From Porphyra umbilicalis (taxonomy: Eukaryota > Rhodophyta > Bangiophyceae > Bangiales > Bangiaceae): a stretch of DNA of 64,000 nucleotides. This document shows, one piece after another, positions 43,006-54,305 of this stretch. Numbering within the stretch: the first letter of the stretch is position 1; every line of letters begins with the position of its first letter. A model generated the notes under the pieces. It was not told where the DNA came from, made no database searches, and saw only the letters and a program-made list of their open reading frames with translations. Position numbers and translations under genes: made by a program. The DNA lies in NCBI GenBank assembly GCA_002049455.2, contig KV918800.1:277291-341290 (forward strand), read 5' to 3'.

Positions 43006-43603
43006 ACCGTCTGCCCCCGCCACAACGTCGGCGGGCGCGCCCGCGGCGGGCCGGGCGCCCGGCACCCCCCCGGGTAGTTGAGCGCAACGGCCACCGCCGT
43101 GCAGGCGGTCAGCACCTCCTCGTTAAAGTCTTGGAGCGCCACCGCGGCGGCCCCCCCCGGACGGCCGACACCCCCCCCAGCCCGTGCCCCGCGCCCAATT
43201 CCAACACGCGGCGGCCGGCGACGCCCCCCCCCCCTCCCCCGCGAGGGCGGCTAGCAGGTCGGCGGTGGCCTCCCACAGCTTGGCGCCGCCCTCGTACACG
43301 CCCGGCCGCAGGTCTGCCGACGCGTCGCCCGAGAGGGGCGGCGGCGGGGGGGCGGTGAGCAGCGTGGCGGCCGCGGGGGGGGGGAACGTCACCGCCGTGG
43401 CGGCGGGGGGGAGCGCCACCGCCGTGAGGTCGATGGGGACGAGGCGGGAGGGGGGGGGGGGGGGGGGGGCTGCACCACGTTGGGGGGGGGGGGGCGGCGG
43501 CAGTGCCGGCCGCGGCGGCAACCGCCGGGGCGGCCGCGACGCTCGCGCTGGCGGCGGGGGCGGCTGGCGCATCGGATGGAAAGAAGTCAAAGCGAAAGGC
43601 CAT
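42522..43603 (-). CDS. METTL18: METTL18/Hpm1-type protein-histidine N-methyltransferase
   Basis: The family methylates a histidine of ribosomal protein uL3 (known for human METTL18 and yeast Hpm1) using S-adenosylmethionine. Seen here, in order: start MAFRFDFFPSD (ATG at 43603), VPIDLTAVAL, the family signature DLRPGVYEGGAKLWEATADL, SAM motif I VLELGAGHGLGG, post-I LQDFNEEVLTACTAVAVALN, FIAGDWRTLPALG, FDLILSAETVY and the diagnostic KRYYFGVGGG, ending near REVLRVTW. Span and motif order fit the usual about 370 residues. The motifs lie in three different frames. Every switch falls in a G/C homopolymer (about 43445-43470, 43222-43240, 43149-43160, 42880-42915 and the final run before the TGA at 42522). 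The gene is therefore probably intact in the organism and misread at homopolymers; introns are the alternative. Confidence 0.8.
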
Positions 43604-43767
43604 GGCGGGCAAACGGCGGCGCGGCAAAAAGCGGTCTTGGTGACAGCGGGTGAGGGTCAGGCGGCGGCGGCGGGGGTGACACGGCGGGGGTGGGGGCGCC
43701 GCCGCGGTGAAGGCGGAGGCGATCGCGCCGCCGCGACGGTCCGCTGGACTCTAGAAGCACTCGCATA
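43604..43767. other. METTL18 upstream region
   Basis: Short GC-rich leader and probable promoter side of METTL18, ending at the tip of the next mobile element. No motif identified. Confidence 0.4.
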
Positions 43768-45123
43768 CTGAAAACGCGTTCGCGGAAATACCCTGGACTT
43801 GTTTACAACGTGCGAAGCAGCCGCCGACGACCAGCCCACGCGAACCACCCCCCTCGCGCGGCCGCGCATCCTCGGCAAACAAGCCACCGCCAACAAGCAC
43901 CGCCGCCGCCGCCGCCCACGCCGCCGCCGTCACCGCCGCGCCTCCCCCCCCAGAGACAAGCAGACGAATATCCCCGCACCTCCAGACGTGCACACCGCCG
44001 CCGGCCTACCGTCGCACCCGTCCCGGTCGCCACGGCCGCGGCAGTTGGGCGCCGCCGCCGCTGCCGCAGGCAGGCCGCCGTCAAACTCCGCGCCGCCGTC
44101 CGCCGCCGGCGCGTCGGCGGCGGTGCGCACGCCCGCTAGCGGCGGCAGCGGCGACGGTGGAGCCAGGACCACAGCCCGCCGCCGCCGCCGTCGCCGTCGC
44201 AGCCACCACCCGTCGCAGTCGCGGCGATGGCGGGCGCGACAGCGGCGGCAGCCGCGGCAGGGGAGGCGGCGGTGGCGCTGCCGGCGCCCTTCCCCGCTCC
44301 CAACGGCGGCGGAGCTCGTCCCCCATCAGACAGTGGCGGGGGCGAGGAGTGGGGGGGCACCGCAACGGGCGGGGCCCCCGTCAACGCTGCCGCCGCGTCG
44401 GCGCGGGGGCGGCGGCGCCTCGGACCATGCCACATCGCGCGCGACGGGCGGTGCGGCCGCCGGCGGGGACACCCACACGCGCGCGCGGGGGGGTGGGTGG
44501 GGCTGGTCGCCTCGTCGGCGCGGCGGCCGACCGCGCCCCGGCTGTGTTGGTCGCGGGCGGTCGCGTACGGACGCGCGCGCGAGGGGTGTGTCGGGCGTGT
44601 GCGGCCGCCGCGGTGGTGACCCCGACGACAGCGGTGGTGCGGCCGTCGGCAGCTCCCTCCTGCCGTCCGAGAGCCCTCTCCTCCAGGACGATGGGTCGCG
44701 AGCGTCTGCTTGAAAATTCGAACAGAATGTGCCTTGGTTGTCCCGTGGAGCGCCATCGCCGGACTTAACCACAAAATACAGTCGACGCGTCTGACCAGAT
44801 CGACGTTTCCGGGGGTCTGAACGCACCACCCTCATTCTGAGGCAACTGACCCGGACATCCTACGAAAAGCGACGTACGGCGTCCGTATGACCGCGGCTGA
44901 CATGCTACAAACGAGAAAAGCTACAGAAAGTGCTGGACGCATGTTGCGCACCGAACCATGCCCAAAGGACCCGCAGCAGTGGTCGATACACTGCGTACCG
45001 CCCGAAAAGGTGTGCACACGGGGCCAACCGCAAGTACTCCCGCGCGTGCACTGGAGAGAAAAAAAAAGTTATGTGTGTGACCCCATGCGCATGTTGATAA
45101 GTACCCTAAACTAAAGTCCAGGA
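43768..45123 (-). mobile_element. Helitron2-like candidate element, copy A
   Basis: 1,356 bp, read on the minus strand. The 5' tip is TCCTGGACTTTAGTTTAGGG. The 3' end has the inverted CAAGTCCAGGG placed about 25 bp inside the tip, followed by a small CGCGAACGCG hairpin and the terminus TTTTCAG. A T lies on each side. Copy B (45945-47297) shares both ends and the subterminal AGTGCACG-GCGGGAGTACTT block, but their interiors are unrelated and GC-rich. Asymmetric terminal inverted repeats with a T/T target are features described for Helitron2 (Helentron) elements. A plain terminal-inverted-repeat transposon remains possible. No Rep-helicase gene is inside. Interior frames such as MAGATAAAAAAGEAAVALPA at 44227 (+) may be captured gene fragments. 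Confidence 0.55.
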
Positions 45124-45800
45124 AATTTACTTAGTCCTTGAAAGTCCATTAGCAGGTGAAGTGAGGTCGCGCACTGTGAAAGCACTCAAGACACAAAGTA
45201 GCCCCCACAGAAGTCAACAGCCCGCCAAAGCGAACGCGAGTACTACAGCACACGGTGATATTTAGGCTGTCCACACACAAAGAGCATTCACTATATTCCA
45301 GGCACGTGCGTGCAATACCCTGGCCTTCAGGGCGCTGGCGCGCTCGGCGACGCATCGACACCGTACACGCCGGCCGGCTGCATGGCCGCAAGCACACACG
45401 GGGACACGTACAGCCACGTTGCCGTGACGGGGGGGGCGTGGGGCGAGGAAAGAGGTGCCGCCGCTGCCACCGCAGCGGCGGCGGCCCGCCGGCGTGGCGC
45501 AACGCTCACGGGCGGGGCCATCACCCCGCCGCGCAGCGCACCTGCACGCAGCGGGCGGGGCGGCCAACACGGCGCACCGGCGGGCGGGTGGGATCGACCG
45601 CCGCGCGACGGGGCGCCTCTAACCGCACCGGTAGATGGCGTCAGCAATCGCCGACGCGCCGCCGCAACAGAAGCTGGCGCGCAGACACGATCACCCGCGG
45701 TTCATCGTGGGCGCTTCGAACCCCGGAAGTCGCTGCGCGCGGTCGCCGTGCGCAACTCGGGGCGGTGGGGGGAGGCAGGGGGGCAGGCGCCGTCCGGGCC
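45124..45800. other. No gene recognised
   Basis: AT-rich start, then a GC-rich block with unconvincing open frames on both strands. Confidence 0.4.
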
Positions 45801-45944
45801 CAGTGACCCCTGTGGCAGGACAGTCCTTCACAGCCACGTAACTCTATTCGCTTTTAGCGTCATCGCGACCCTTCCGACGCTGACACGCCCTCAGATCCCT
45901 GAGGACACGAATGCAGACTGCCACCTCTGAAACGGAGAGGAAGT
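45801..45944. repeat. Dispersed repeat R1, left half of interrupted copy
   Basis: Matches 5808-5950, sharing CTGTGGCAGGACAGTCCTTC and ACGAATGCAGACTGCCACCT. It ends GAGGAAGT where the candidate element B begins; the rest of R1 resumes at 47298. Confidence 0.85.
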
Positions 45945-47297
45945 TCCCTGGACTTTAGTCTAGGGTGCTTTCTTACACCCACACGTCGAAAAAAAGTCCT
46001 TTTTTCTAGTGCACGTTGCGGGAGTACTTAAAAAAACGTTTTTGGCGGTCCGTTTGGCTCCCTACGCCGTTGGAGGACGTCCCCCGGCGCTTTCTTGACT
46101 ATGGGAACATGCACCGGGGCTGTCCGCATCTTTCTGTGAAGTTGCTAGAGGTGGTGACGTCTTCATCGCCCGTACGGTCCGCGGAAGCAGAATCGTGGTT
46201 AAAAAGGTGCGTGAGGGCAGGTGCGGCGTTTACGGGGTCGTGGGGGCAGGTGGACGCGCCCACGAACGGCCATGATGTCGCAATTCCGCGGTAGTTGGCC
46301 AGAATCGGGCTCTGCGGGCCCTGTGGGAGACGTCGGTTTTGATTTTTCAAACAGGGGGTCGTGTTGGCGCTGAATGCGCTGCGGCCTGCGTGGTCGCGTC
46401 CCTTCCCGCAACACCCGCGCGCGGCGGGTGGGGGCGGCGGCCACCGCCGCTGGCGGTGTTGCCGCCGCGCCTGCCGCCGACGCGGCGGTGAGCAGTGGAC
46501 GACCGTGCACACGACGCGCGCCCGCACACGGCAGCGAGTGGCGCCCGCGGCCGCGGCGGCCGCGGCCGCGGCGGTGCCGGCGGCGGCGGCGGCGGCGGCG
46601 TGGCGCCCCTGCTATTTTCTCGCTCCACCCCACCGCCCGCCCCCCGTGCCATCGACGGCTTCTTCCCCCCCCCTCCCCCTCTGTGGCCCCACATACCCCC
46701 CCTCCCCATCCACCGCGTCGCCGCTGCGCACGTGCGCATCGCGCAGCTCGGCCTCGAGTCTGCGCTGCGGCAAGCAACGACTGCCCAGCCAGCGTCGGCC
46801 GGTGGTTGTTCAGATGGTGGCGGCCGTGCCTCGGTGGCAGCCGCTGCCCGCCACGGCGGTGGCGGCCGCTGCTGACCCTCCGGTGGGTGCGGCAGGAGCC
46901 CCTCGCGGCGATCACCTACCCCCCCTCAGACGAAGACAAAGCGCTGGTCGTCGAGGAGCGTGCGGGCGGCCGCTACCCGCCAGTGGGCGGGTAACCCCCC
47001 GACGGCAGCAGCTGCCGCTCGTGCGGGCCGCGGTTGACGCCGCGGCGGCGGTGGGCGGAGCGCCCCCTACGCCAGCAAGCGGTGGTCACGTCGGCGACCG
47101 CCACCACCGCCGCCATGGCCGCCTTCCTCGTCTCCTTTTTTCTGATCTCGCGCTCGTACGTGCGCTCCCAAGCGGCGCCGGTCGTGCAGGTGACGCTCAC
47201 CCGGGAGGCGGTGCTCGACTTGCCTATGTATCTTTCGTCGTGTGAAACAGTTCTATCGTTTTGCAAGTCCAGGGTGTTTTCGCGAACGCGCTTTCAG
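45945..47297 (+). mobile_element. Helitron2-like candidate element, copy B
   Basis: 1,353 bp. Starts TCCCTGGACTTTAGTCTAGG; near its end GCAAGTCCAGGG is followed by TTTTCGCGAACGCGCTTTCAG. It splits a copy of repeat R1 whose uninterrupted form is at 5808-6018, which fixes both boundaries within one or two bases. The ends are shared with copy A in opposite orientation; the interior is different. The interior contains gene-like pieces on +, such as LAAITYPPSDEDKALVVEER near 46900 and a membrane-helix-like MAAFLVSFFLISRSYVRSQ at 47115, which may be captured exons. No transposase or helicase is inside. Confidence 0.6.
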
Positions 47298-47362
47298 TCC
47301 CTTGTTCTAAGTATATGTGTGCATCACTACACTTTGAGAGCACCCTGTCCTAAAGGCCAGGG
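47298..47362. repeat. Dispersed repeat R1, right half of interrupted copy
   Basis: Resumes the R1 sequence at CCCTTGTTCTAAGTATATGT and matches 5952-6018 through TGTCCTAAAGGCCAGGGAA before diverging. Confidence 0.85.
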
Positions 47363-49592
47363 AATTAACAGGCCGCAAAGGCAGCACTGCCCAGCTGCAG
47401 CTTCGATATCTCCGACGCAGGCTACTGTACTTTTTTGGTGCCCCAGCCCCCGGGGGCTGGGGGCCCGCAGGGCAACTGACGGTTCACGTTGTAGTCCACG
47501 ACAGCCGAACGTTGGCTGGACCGCCGCGTGCCGCCATCCGAGCCCTTCTCTCCCTGCCAGGCCACATGATGGCTTCATTTCCAGAACCACAAACGAGCCA
47601 GATGGCCCACGTCCTGCCGAAAGGTCAAACGGGAACCGCGGAATCTTGCACAAGCACGAGGCACGGCAGCGCCCTGCCGCGTGTTTTTGCGATCGTTAGC
47701 TGTTGGTGGCCATCCACTCGGGCCCGCCGCTGTGCCGCCCCTTGCGCCCCGTGTCGAGGTCCTCGACGCGAGCGGTCGCTGGGCGCAACCACCGGGCGAG
47801 CGGCCGAGGCGGCTGGGACAGCCCGCCGCTAAGCTCCGATGCTTGGTGGCACGTCGGTTACTTTTCCTCAAGCCTACGAGCCGGGGCTTACAATCGACAG
47901 GAGCGTACCGCCCCATCTCCCATCTGTCAGAAAGCCAGACACCTCGACGGGCAGAGAGCCCATGCACACGCAAGAAACGGGCCGCCAGATCACCCCATCG
48001 ACAGGAGCCGCGAGCGAGGCGCTTTCTGGGGGAGTCAAGCACGGACGCGGGGCGGCGCCGGACCCAGTCTTACGACGCGTTGGAGGGGGGGCCGTGCCGG
48101 CTGGTGTACGCACCCAGGCCGCCGCGGGCCGCCGGGTCTTCGCCGAGACCCGTGCTTGCGTCATGCCCGGTGCGAAGGCGCAGTCACGACCCAGCCAGAC
48201 GCTTTGCCGGCGGCTGGGCCACGCGCGAGGAGCGCGGTGCACGTTGACCACACGTTGAGGACATCGCGCCTCTCGACCGAAAAGACCCGCGACCCAGCGC
48301 CCGCTACGTTTCCAGTCTCTGACCGCCGGAGTCTCGGTGTCCGGGGCTTCCCCGAGGGCTGGCGGAACTCGCATGGGCGCACTGGTGGACTGATGCTGGG
48401 CCCTCACGCCCGTGCGTGCGGGGCTGCCAATGGGCCGCGCCATCGCGACAGGGTGACCGCGGTAAACCGCCAAGGCTGCCAACTCTCCGCCTCCAAGGAA
48501 CCCCCCAAACGCCGCACTCGTTGAACTGCTTGCACTGGGAGGCGGGCCGGTCGCACAAAAACGCCTCTCCTCCTTTGTGAGTGGCGGTGACCAGACCAGG
48601 GCGGGACCGACGGGGGCTGCCGACCACCCACTTGAGAACAAAGGCGGATGGAAAATTGAAAAGTGGGCCCGTCAACAGTCCCGCTCGACGGGTGGGCCCC
48701 CGCGCGGGTCCCCTCTAACAGCCCCACATTCGATGGTCCGACGCTCCCCATTTGCGTGCGCCCCGCTCCGCTGCCGTCCACTCGGGTGCCCCAGTGTGGC
48801 GTCAACACTGTGGGAGATGCCCCGTTGGCCTGCCTTGGGCCAAGTCGGCACAGCTAAGCTGAGCGCACACACGTCGAGCGGAGAGAGCCACGGGACCCCT
48901 CCCCGTCGGTCCTCTGGCAGCGACTTGTTTTTCTCCCCCCTCTGCGACCCTCTGCGCGCATGATTGCTGGCTGCTGGCGCTGTCAAGCGCGCATGTGTGG
49001 AGCGGTGGTTCCACGGCCCCCCCCCCTGTGCACCTCGCTCGCCCCTCCACTGTGCAGCTTTGCTGGGAGGGCACACACGCGCACGTGCACATGTGCGCGA
49101 GAGGTCCACGCACTCTCGCACAAGCGCCGCGCGTGTGCCGTCGCATCCACTGCGGAGCGGGTGGCCGGGGGCGCCTCATCTGCCTTCCTGACGCGGGCGG
49201 GTAGCCGAGCGCGAGAAGCCGCCACGCACTCGCCGTCTCGGCCACCCGACGCGCGGCCCTGCGCAACGGACTGTTTTCCCCCTCCCTTGGCCGTTGCGCG
49301 TGGGGCTCTGTTTTGTCAGCACTCGGCACGCCTCCGCGGCCTGTGCACGGGAGCAATCCGCACGCGTGCACGCTCGAGGGGGGTGTGCGCAGGGTTTATG
49401 AGGCTTGCGGCTCGGAGCGTGTGCACGTTTCTGCACATGGCCTCACTTCCATCCGCCTCCACCCGCCGCCTCCCGTGCTCCAGACGTGTCCACTCCTGAT
49501 CTTGTCAACCAACCACGACATCTGTTCCACCAACTACCTCCCTCCATCCTCTGCTACGACGTCTCGTCTTCTTCACGCCGGTGTTCTCGACA
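47363..49592. other. No gene recognised
   Basis: Moderately GC-rich with overlapping open frames on both strands (for example 47703-48524 on + and 47874-48641 on -) lacking any domain. The last 140 bases, pyrimidine-rich, are the probable leader of the zinc-finger gene. Confidence 0.4.
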
Positions 49593-49934
49593 ATGGCGCT
49601 TCAGTGCAGCAACTGCAACCGGTCGCACATCTCGGCACTGGGTGCCGTGGCCGACGGCCGCAAGGTGTTTTGCAACGTAGACTGCGCGTGGTCCTACCGC
49701 TTCCGGCTGGCGGCGGCCATCGCCACCCACAAGGCGTCGGCAGCAGCGGAAGTGGCAGCGAGGCAACCTCAAGGGGCACCCCTCGAGGTCAGCCATGAGC
49801 CAGTCAACGGCAATGGCGACCGGCGCCGCGTCGCCGCCGCCGCAGTGCGCACGCACGTGCCGTCTGCGGCCACGGACGCCGTCTACATGATGCACCAACC
49901 GACGGTCGGTTGCGGGCAGCACCTGCTCAACTAG
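49593..49934 (+). CDS. Small TRASH/MYM-like zinc-finger protein
   Basis: A 113-residue protein from the ATG at 49593 (GACAATGGCGC). Residues 5-32 hold four cysteines in the order CSNC ... FCNVDC, with ISALGAVADGRKVF between. This is the CxxC plus CxxxC pattern with an aromatic-basic segment (WSYRFRL) seen in TRASH, MYM and FLZ-like treble-clef zinc knuckles. The remainder is Ala-rich and probably disordered. It likely works as a metal-binding protein-interaction module; partners are unknown. The short length suggests a stand-alone adapter or the first exon of a longer gene, but a normal TAG follows at 49932 and no splice donor is obvious. Confidence 0.65.
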   Translation: MALQCSNCNRSHISALGAVADGRKVFCNVDCAWSYRFRLAAAIATHKASAAAEVAARQPQGAPLEVSHEPVNGNGDRRRVAAAAVRTHVPSAATDAVYMMHQPTVGCGQHLLN

Positions 49935-51324
49935 GGCGGTTGGCTGTCGCTCGGCCGTGACGGAGTTTCCGTTCTTTCCGTGCCGGTCACCTCCCGTTCC
50001 CATGATTTCCCGCCCTTGCTCTTCCTCCTCGTCCAAGTGGACGGTGGTTGAGCCGGTGGTCGTTCGACCTGGCACCGCCAGGCTGGCCGCGGTCGCTGGC
50101 CGCGCCCGTCTCTCCCTTTCCAAGCCGTCCAGTGACGTCCGTCTTCCTAGAAGACCAGCTTCCTCTCGCTCTGCTCAGAGCCGCGGCGATCGCTTCGACC
50201 GGCCTGCCACAACCCCACACATGCTGCTGCCCGAATGAGCCTGGCAGTGCGGGGAGCTGACGCGGCCCCCGGCGGTTCGTGTGCCGTGCATCCCGCACAA
50301 TATGGCAGTCTCCTCTAAGCCGCCATCGCTGGTGCTCTGGCTTCGGCGGCTGCCGGGCCGCCGATCTCCTGCGACGAGAGCGCGTACGACCATCGCTGGC
50401 ACCCGGCCCCTCTTATCCAGCCAGTTCCGTGTTACCGAGTGTGCCCGCATCGGCTTGTTTTGTTGCGTTGCATTTTGCAGATGGCGCTGTCTTGACTCGT
50501 GCTTTTTCTCGTGGCGCGTGCTTTCCGACTGCTTTGCTTGTGCTGCCGCGTCGCTCATCCATTGCGTTTCGGACGCAGCTGTGTTGCTCTTGTGTACATA
50601 AATGTGAGTAGCTGCTCCCTGTTCGTTCCTGATCACGTCTGGGCGTGCGCTACAGAGAACGTGCCCCCTCCACCGCGTGCTGAAATGCCAACACCCGACA
50701 CTGTGCAGGGGCGGACGCCTCCATGCTGGTTTCCTTCCCGGGCGCCCCAACCCACCAACGACGACCGCCGCAACCCTTCCATGTACACACCCCGCCACCA
50801 GCCGCCCGCCACCCCCACCCAAAAAAACACATCCGCATCCCATTGTGTTGCGCATCAGAAGTCGTCCTGCTGGCTCGCACAACCACCGCTCGATTCATCT
50901 TTGTGCATGCGCGTGTTTTGGGCTGGGCTGGGCAGGGGGAGCCGGCAGTTGACGCGGCCAAGGACGCTGGTGGCGCGACGGCCGCCATGGTAGAGGGCTC
51001 TGGCAATTCGTGCCGCCCCTCGACACTGTGCTGCCCGCACTGGCACAGCGCTTCGAAAACGCTGGCTGCTGGCCACCCCCGGAACAAGCGATGACAGGGG
51101 CTCGGTCGACGACTGTCAAAGGCCTCCCGCGTGCGCGCTCTCACCGGCGGGTGCCACGGCAACACACTCCACACACGTGGGGCGCAGCCAAAGGGCGGCC
51201 CACCCCACGGCACGACAGTCAGGTTTGCCGGCCTCGGCGGATTCCACGGGCCACTGGCGCGGCCCACCACCCAGCTGAACACCGATCCGATGCGCAATTT
51301 GGCCTCGCAGGCCCACCACGGTAC
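49935..51324. other. No gene recognised
   Basis: Probable 3' region of the zinc-finger gene and then mixed-composition intergenic DNA; no convincing open frame. Confidence 0.45.
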
Positions 51325-51326
51325 TA

Positions 51327-51615
51327 GTGTCTATTCTACTGGCCGCCTCATTTGAGCCGATTCCCCTCATTTGAGGCTGTTTTCGATGCCTCTCTGTGAC
51401 CATGTTCCCGGCCTCGGCTGCTCTTTCTGAGAATAGATCTGGACTCGGCGCAGTCCACTCACCTATGGGCCAACTCGGCGGCTGTGTACGATGAAAACTC
51501 GGAGGGGGTGCCCCAGACACCCCAAAAAGGGCGCGTTTCCAGGCCATATGAGAGGGAGCCTCATTTGAGCCTCATCTGAGCCTCATTTGAGCCTCGGGAG
51601 CAGTAGAATAGACAC
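51327..51615. mobile_element. MITE, 289 bp, TA duplication
   Basis: Starts GTGTCTATTCTACTG and ends with the exact inverted complement CAGTAGAATAGACAC, with TA on each side (51325-51326 and 51616-51617). Inside are several CTCATTTGAGCCTCAT-type direct repeats near both ends. Size, lack of genes and TA target fit a Tc1/mariner-derived MITE. Confidence 0.8.
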
Positions 51616-54305
51616 TAGAGGCCTTGCATGCCTGACCTTGCCAGCACCTCCAGCTCGCCACGTCGCCCTCAACGGCTGGAGCACTCCGAAGGTGAGCGGG
51701 TGGTCCGCCACAACTATCCATATGGATAGGATAGGGTGGTTCATCAACTCGAAAAAATGCCCCTGCTCCGCTCCTCTGCTTCTCTGGTCTGGCGGTTGCG
51801 CAGGCCCCGAGCGGGGTTGTTGTCAGACAGCCCCGCTCTAGAGCCACAAGAGGGTTGTCTTCGTGGCCCATGACCGCTGAAGAACGCTCCCGAAAATCCG
51901 TCATTGAAATATTTAATTTCGACTCCGTTCAACAAGGCCATGAATAACTTCGTCTATCAGGGCATGAAGTACTCAGGACATGGGACTGGACCGCATTCAG
52001 GACGCTGCACACTGCATGCAAAACAACCCACGCACCACCACGTACCTCTGCATCCGTATCCCGCCCAGTGTCAATAGATGGAAGGCCCCGGCACTCTGGT
52101 TATCCCTGCATGGTCTGACACGCAGAATCGACTGAGACGCCACAAGATCTGACTTCGCTCCTGGGGCTGCTCAGGCAGTGGCAGACACCCACAGTCCAAA
52201 CTGCACTCTTTGATGCATCACGTAGTGTCAAGGAAGGTGCAGCTTCGGTAAGTTCTGTGCTGCTCCGTGGCCATATGGCTGTGGCGGGCTGTACGCAGGA
52301 GAGGAACATTCCAATTGGTTACGAGTTAGAAGTGAATTTCTTGTCAATATGGAACATAACTACCATTCTCAATTCGATTTGTTGTGAGAGTCTGGCACGA
52401 ATGCCTACAAGATTTGACCTGGATCATCTGTCAGTGCCGTTAAACTGTGGAAGCCTGACGTTGAGCCACGTCATTAAGGGTTGGACAGGCGGAGCGGAGG
52501 AGCGGAGGAACGGAGTTTGTGAGCTTGCATGATGCAAGCTCCTGAGTGCATGCAAGCTCCTGACAATCGACTCACTCGTCAGGACAGCGCGGAAAGACCA
52601 AGTCTGTAAGATTTTCGATGTCCTTGGCCAGGCTCAGCATTGGAGGAGAGTGGCCGACGCGAAGCGCCGCTCCGGCCGCCTGGCGGCTGCAGCCGCCACA
52701 CAAAGCTAGCTGGCTCGTGTCCACTGTGCTGTTGTCCACTTTGTCATGCGCAGCCACCACAACAACGGGAGATGCGCGCGAGGGGAGACGCCCCGTCCAG
52801 CCCATTCTCGTGCTGGTGAGGCCACCGGCGAGCGCAGGTGTCAGATCGACGCAGTTTTAAGGTGGCTGAATATTCAGGAAACGTTTCCCGTAGGGGCGCG
52901 TGCGGGTCTACGTGACGGGGCGAGAGGCGGGGGCGCCCGGGGGGCGGAGGGGACGGCGTGGGGGGGGTGGCAGCGCTCAACGCGGCGGGCGCGGCCGTGG
53001 GTGCCGCGCCAGCGGCGGCGGCGGGCGCTGCCGCCGCCGTGTCGGTGACAGGCACCACGGCGCCGCGGCCGCGCACCCACCAGCCACCATTGGCGCCGGG
53101 ACACGGCGCTGCCAGCGGCCAGCGGTCGTCGGGTCGGGGCGCCCTTCGGGCGGCCGCCGGCACCGTGGCGGCGGCGGGGACGCTCGGTGGTGCCGCCGCA
53201 GACGACAACAGTGGCGGCACCAGCCGTGGCAGCGGCATCCGCGGCAGCCGCCGCAACGTCTGCCCTTCCCCCCACTCCCCTCTCCGCCGCCGTCTCGCCC
53301 ACTGCGTCGACCGACATGGCGCGGCGGGCGGCGGCGGGCACGCACCAGAGCGGCGCCCCCGCCCCCGGCCCCGTGTCCTCCCTTGCCGTCGCCATACCGG
53401 GGCGGGGGCGCACCCCACCCCGCCCCCGCCCACCGTGCCGACGGTGGCCCCTCGCCGCCCCCCCACCCGCGACCGGTCCCCGTCGACCGCCGCGTCGGGA
53501 AGCGCGCCGTCCCACGGGTGACGGATCGACGGCAGCGGCGGCACCACTGTTGCCGCCGGCGCCGGCGCCGACGCTGCCGCCGCGGCTACAACCTGGGGGG
53601 GGCCGGGGGGGGGGCACCCCCGCCGCCCCGCCGCACCCGCACCCCTCCACCGAGCACCGACGGGCCGTGCCGTGTGGCGGCGGCGGCAGCGGTGGCGGCC
53701 ACCGCGCCCCCAACCACGTCGGGTGGCTCGTGCGGGGTGCGACGGGCGGCGGTCCGTCAGGTGTCGGCGGAGGCTGCGGCGGCAGACGAGGCGGCGACGG
53801 CGGCGGCGGCGGCTCCGTGTCCTTTGATCGGCGGAACGCTGCGCGCCGTGTCGGCGACGGAGAGCACCCCAACTGCTGCGCACAGCGCGGCGGCGGTGGC
53901 GCGGCGGCGGCGGCGGCTGGCGCTCCGCGATGCCCTGACGTTGCGCGGGCAAACAGAGTGCGTACGTGTGAAATGCTCTTTGTCAGGAGGCACTGAAAGA
54001 GAGAGAAAAAAAAACAGCCATATTGGGGCTACTGTATTTGGAATGTGTGTCGGTTTCGTCGATGCCAGGCCCCATCGATACGATCACGCAGGCGGCGGAT
54101 GGGCGGTTGTGGGGATCGCCCCCGCGCATCGGCCGCGAAGGCGCCACCCGCGATCCCGCCAGCTCAACGGTTCCCGCTCCCCCCCCCAGCAATCGCACGC
54201 GCCGCCCTCCCGTCTGCCCCGTCCCCCCCCCAGTCCCGGCTCCGGCGTGTCCCCCCCCCCCCCTCCCCCCCCCCCCCCTTTCCCCTCTATCATTCGCCTC
54301 GCTCC
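51616..54305. other. No assigned gene; GC-rich from about 52870
   Basis: The left part (51616-52860) is mixed-composition without genes. The right part is GC-rich; several + frames (52958-53521, 53187-53996) read Ala/Thr/Pro-rich sequence that resembles linkers of real proteins here, but no domain is seen and frames shift among themselves. A protein gene may be hidden here. Two long C runs near 54180 and 54250 precede the RidA start. Confidence 0.4.

Noticed and set aside
41063-43087. Very long open frames on both strands of the GC-rich block
   Set aside because: High GC removes stop codons in all frames. The residues are Arg/Ala/Pro low complexity and only the METTL18 motifs are believable.
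21121-51615. Relationship between the 21121-23770 element ends and the 51327-51615 MITE ends (both contain GTCTAT and ATTCTA)
   Set aside because: The similarity is short and misaligned; not enough to call the MITE a derivative.
52900-54305. A 780-codon + frame that would extend RidA far upstream
   Set aside because: The upstream part is low complexity without a domain. The local ATG at 54306 opens a normal targeting peptide directly before the RidA domains.
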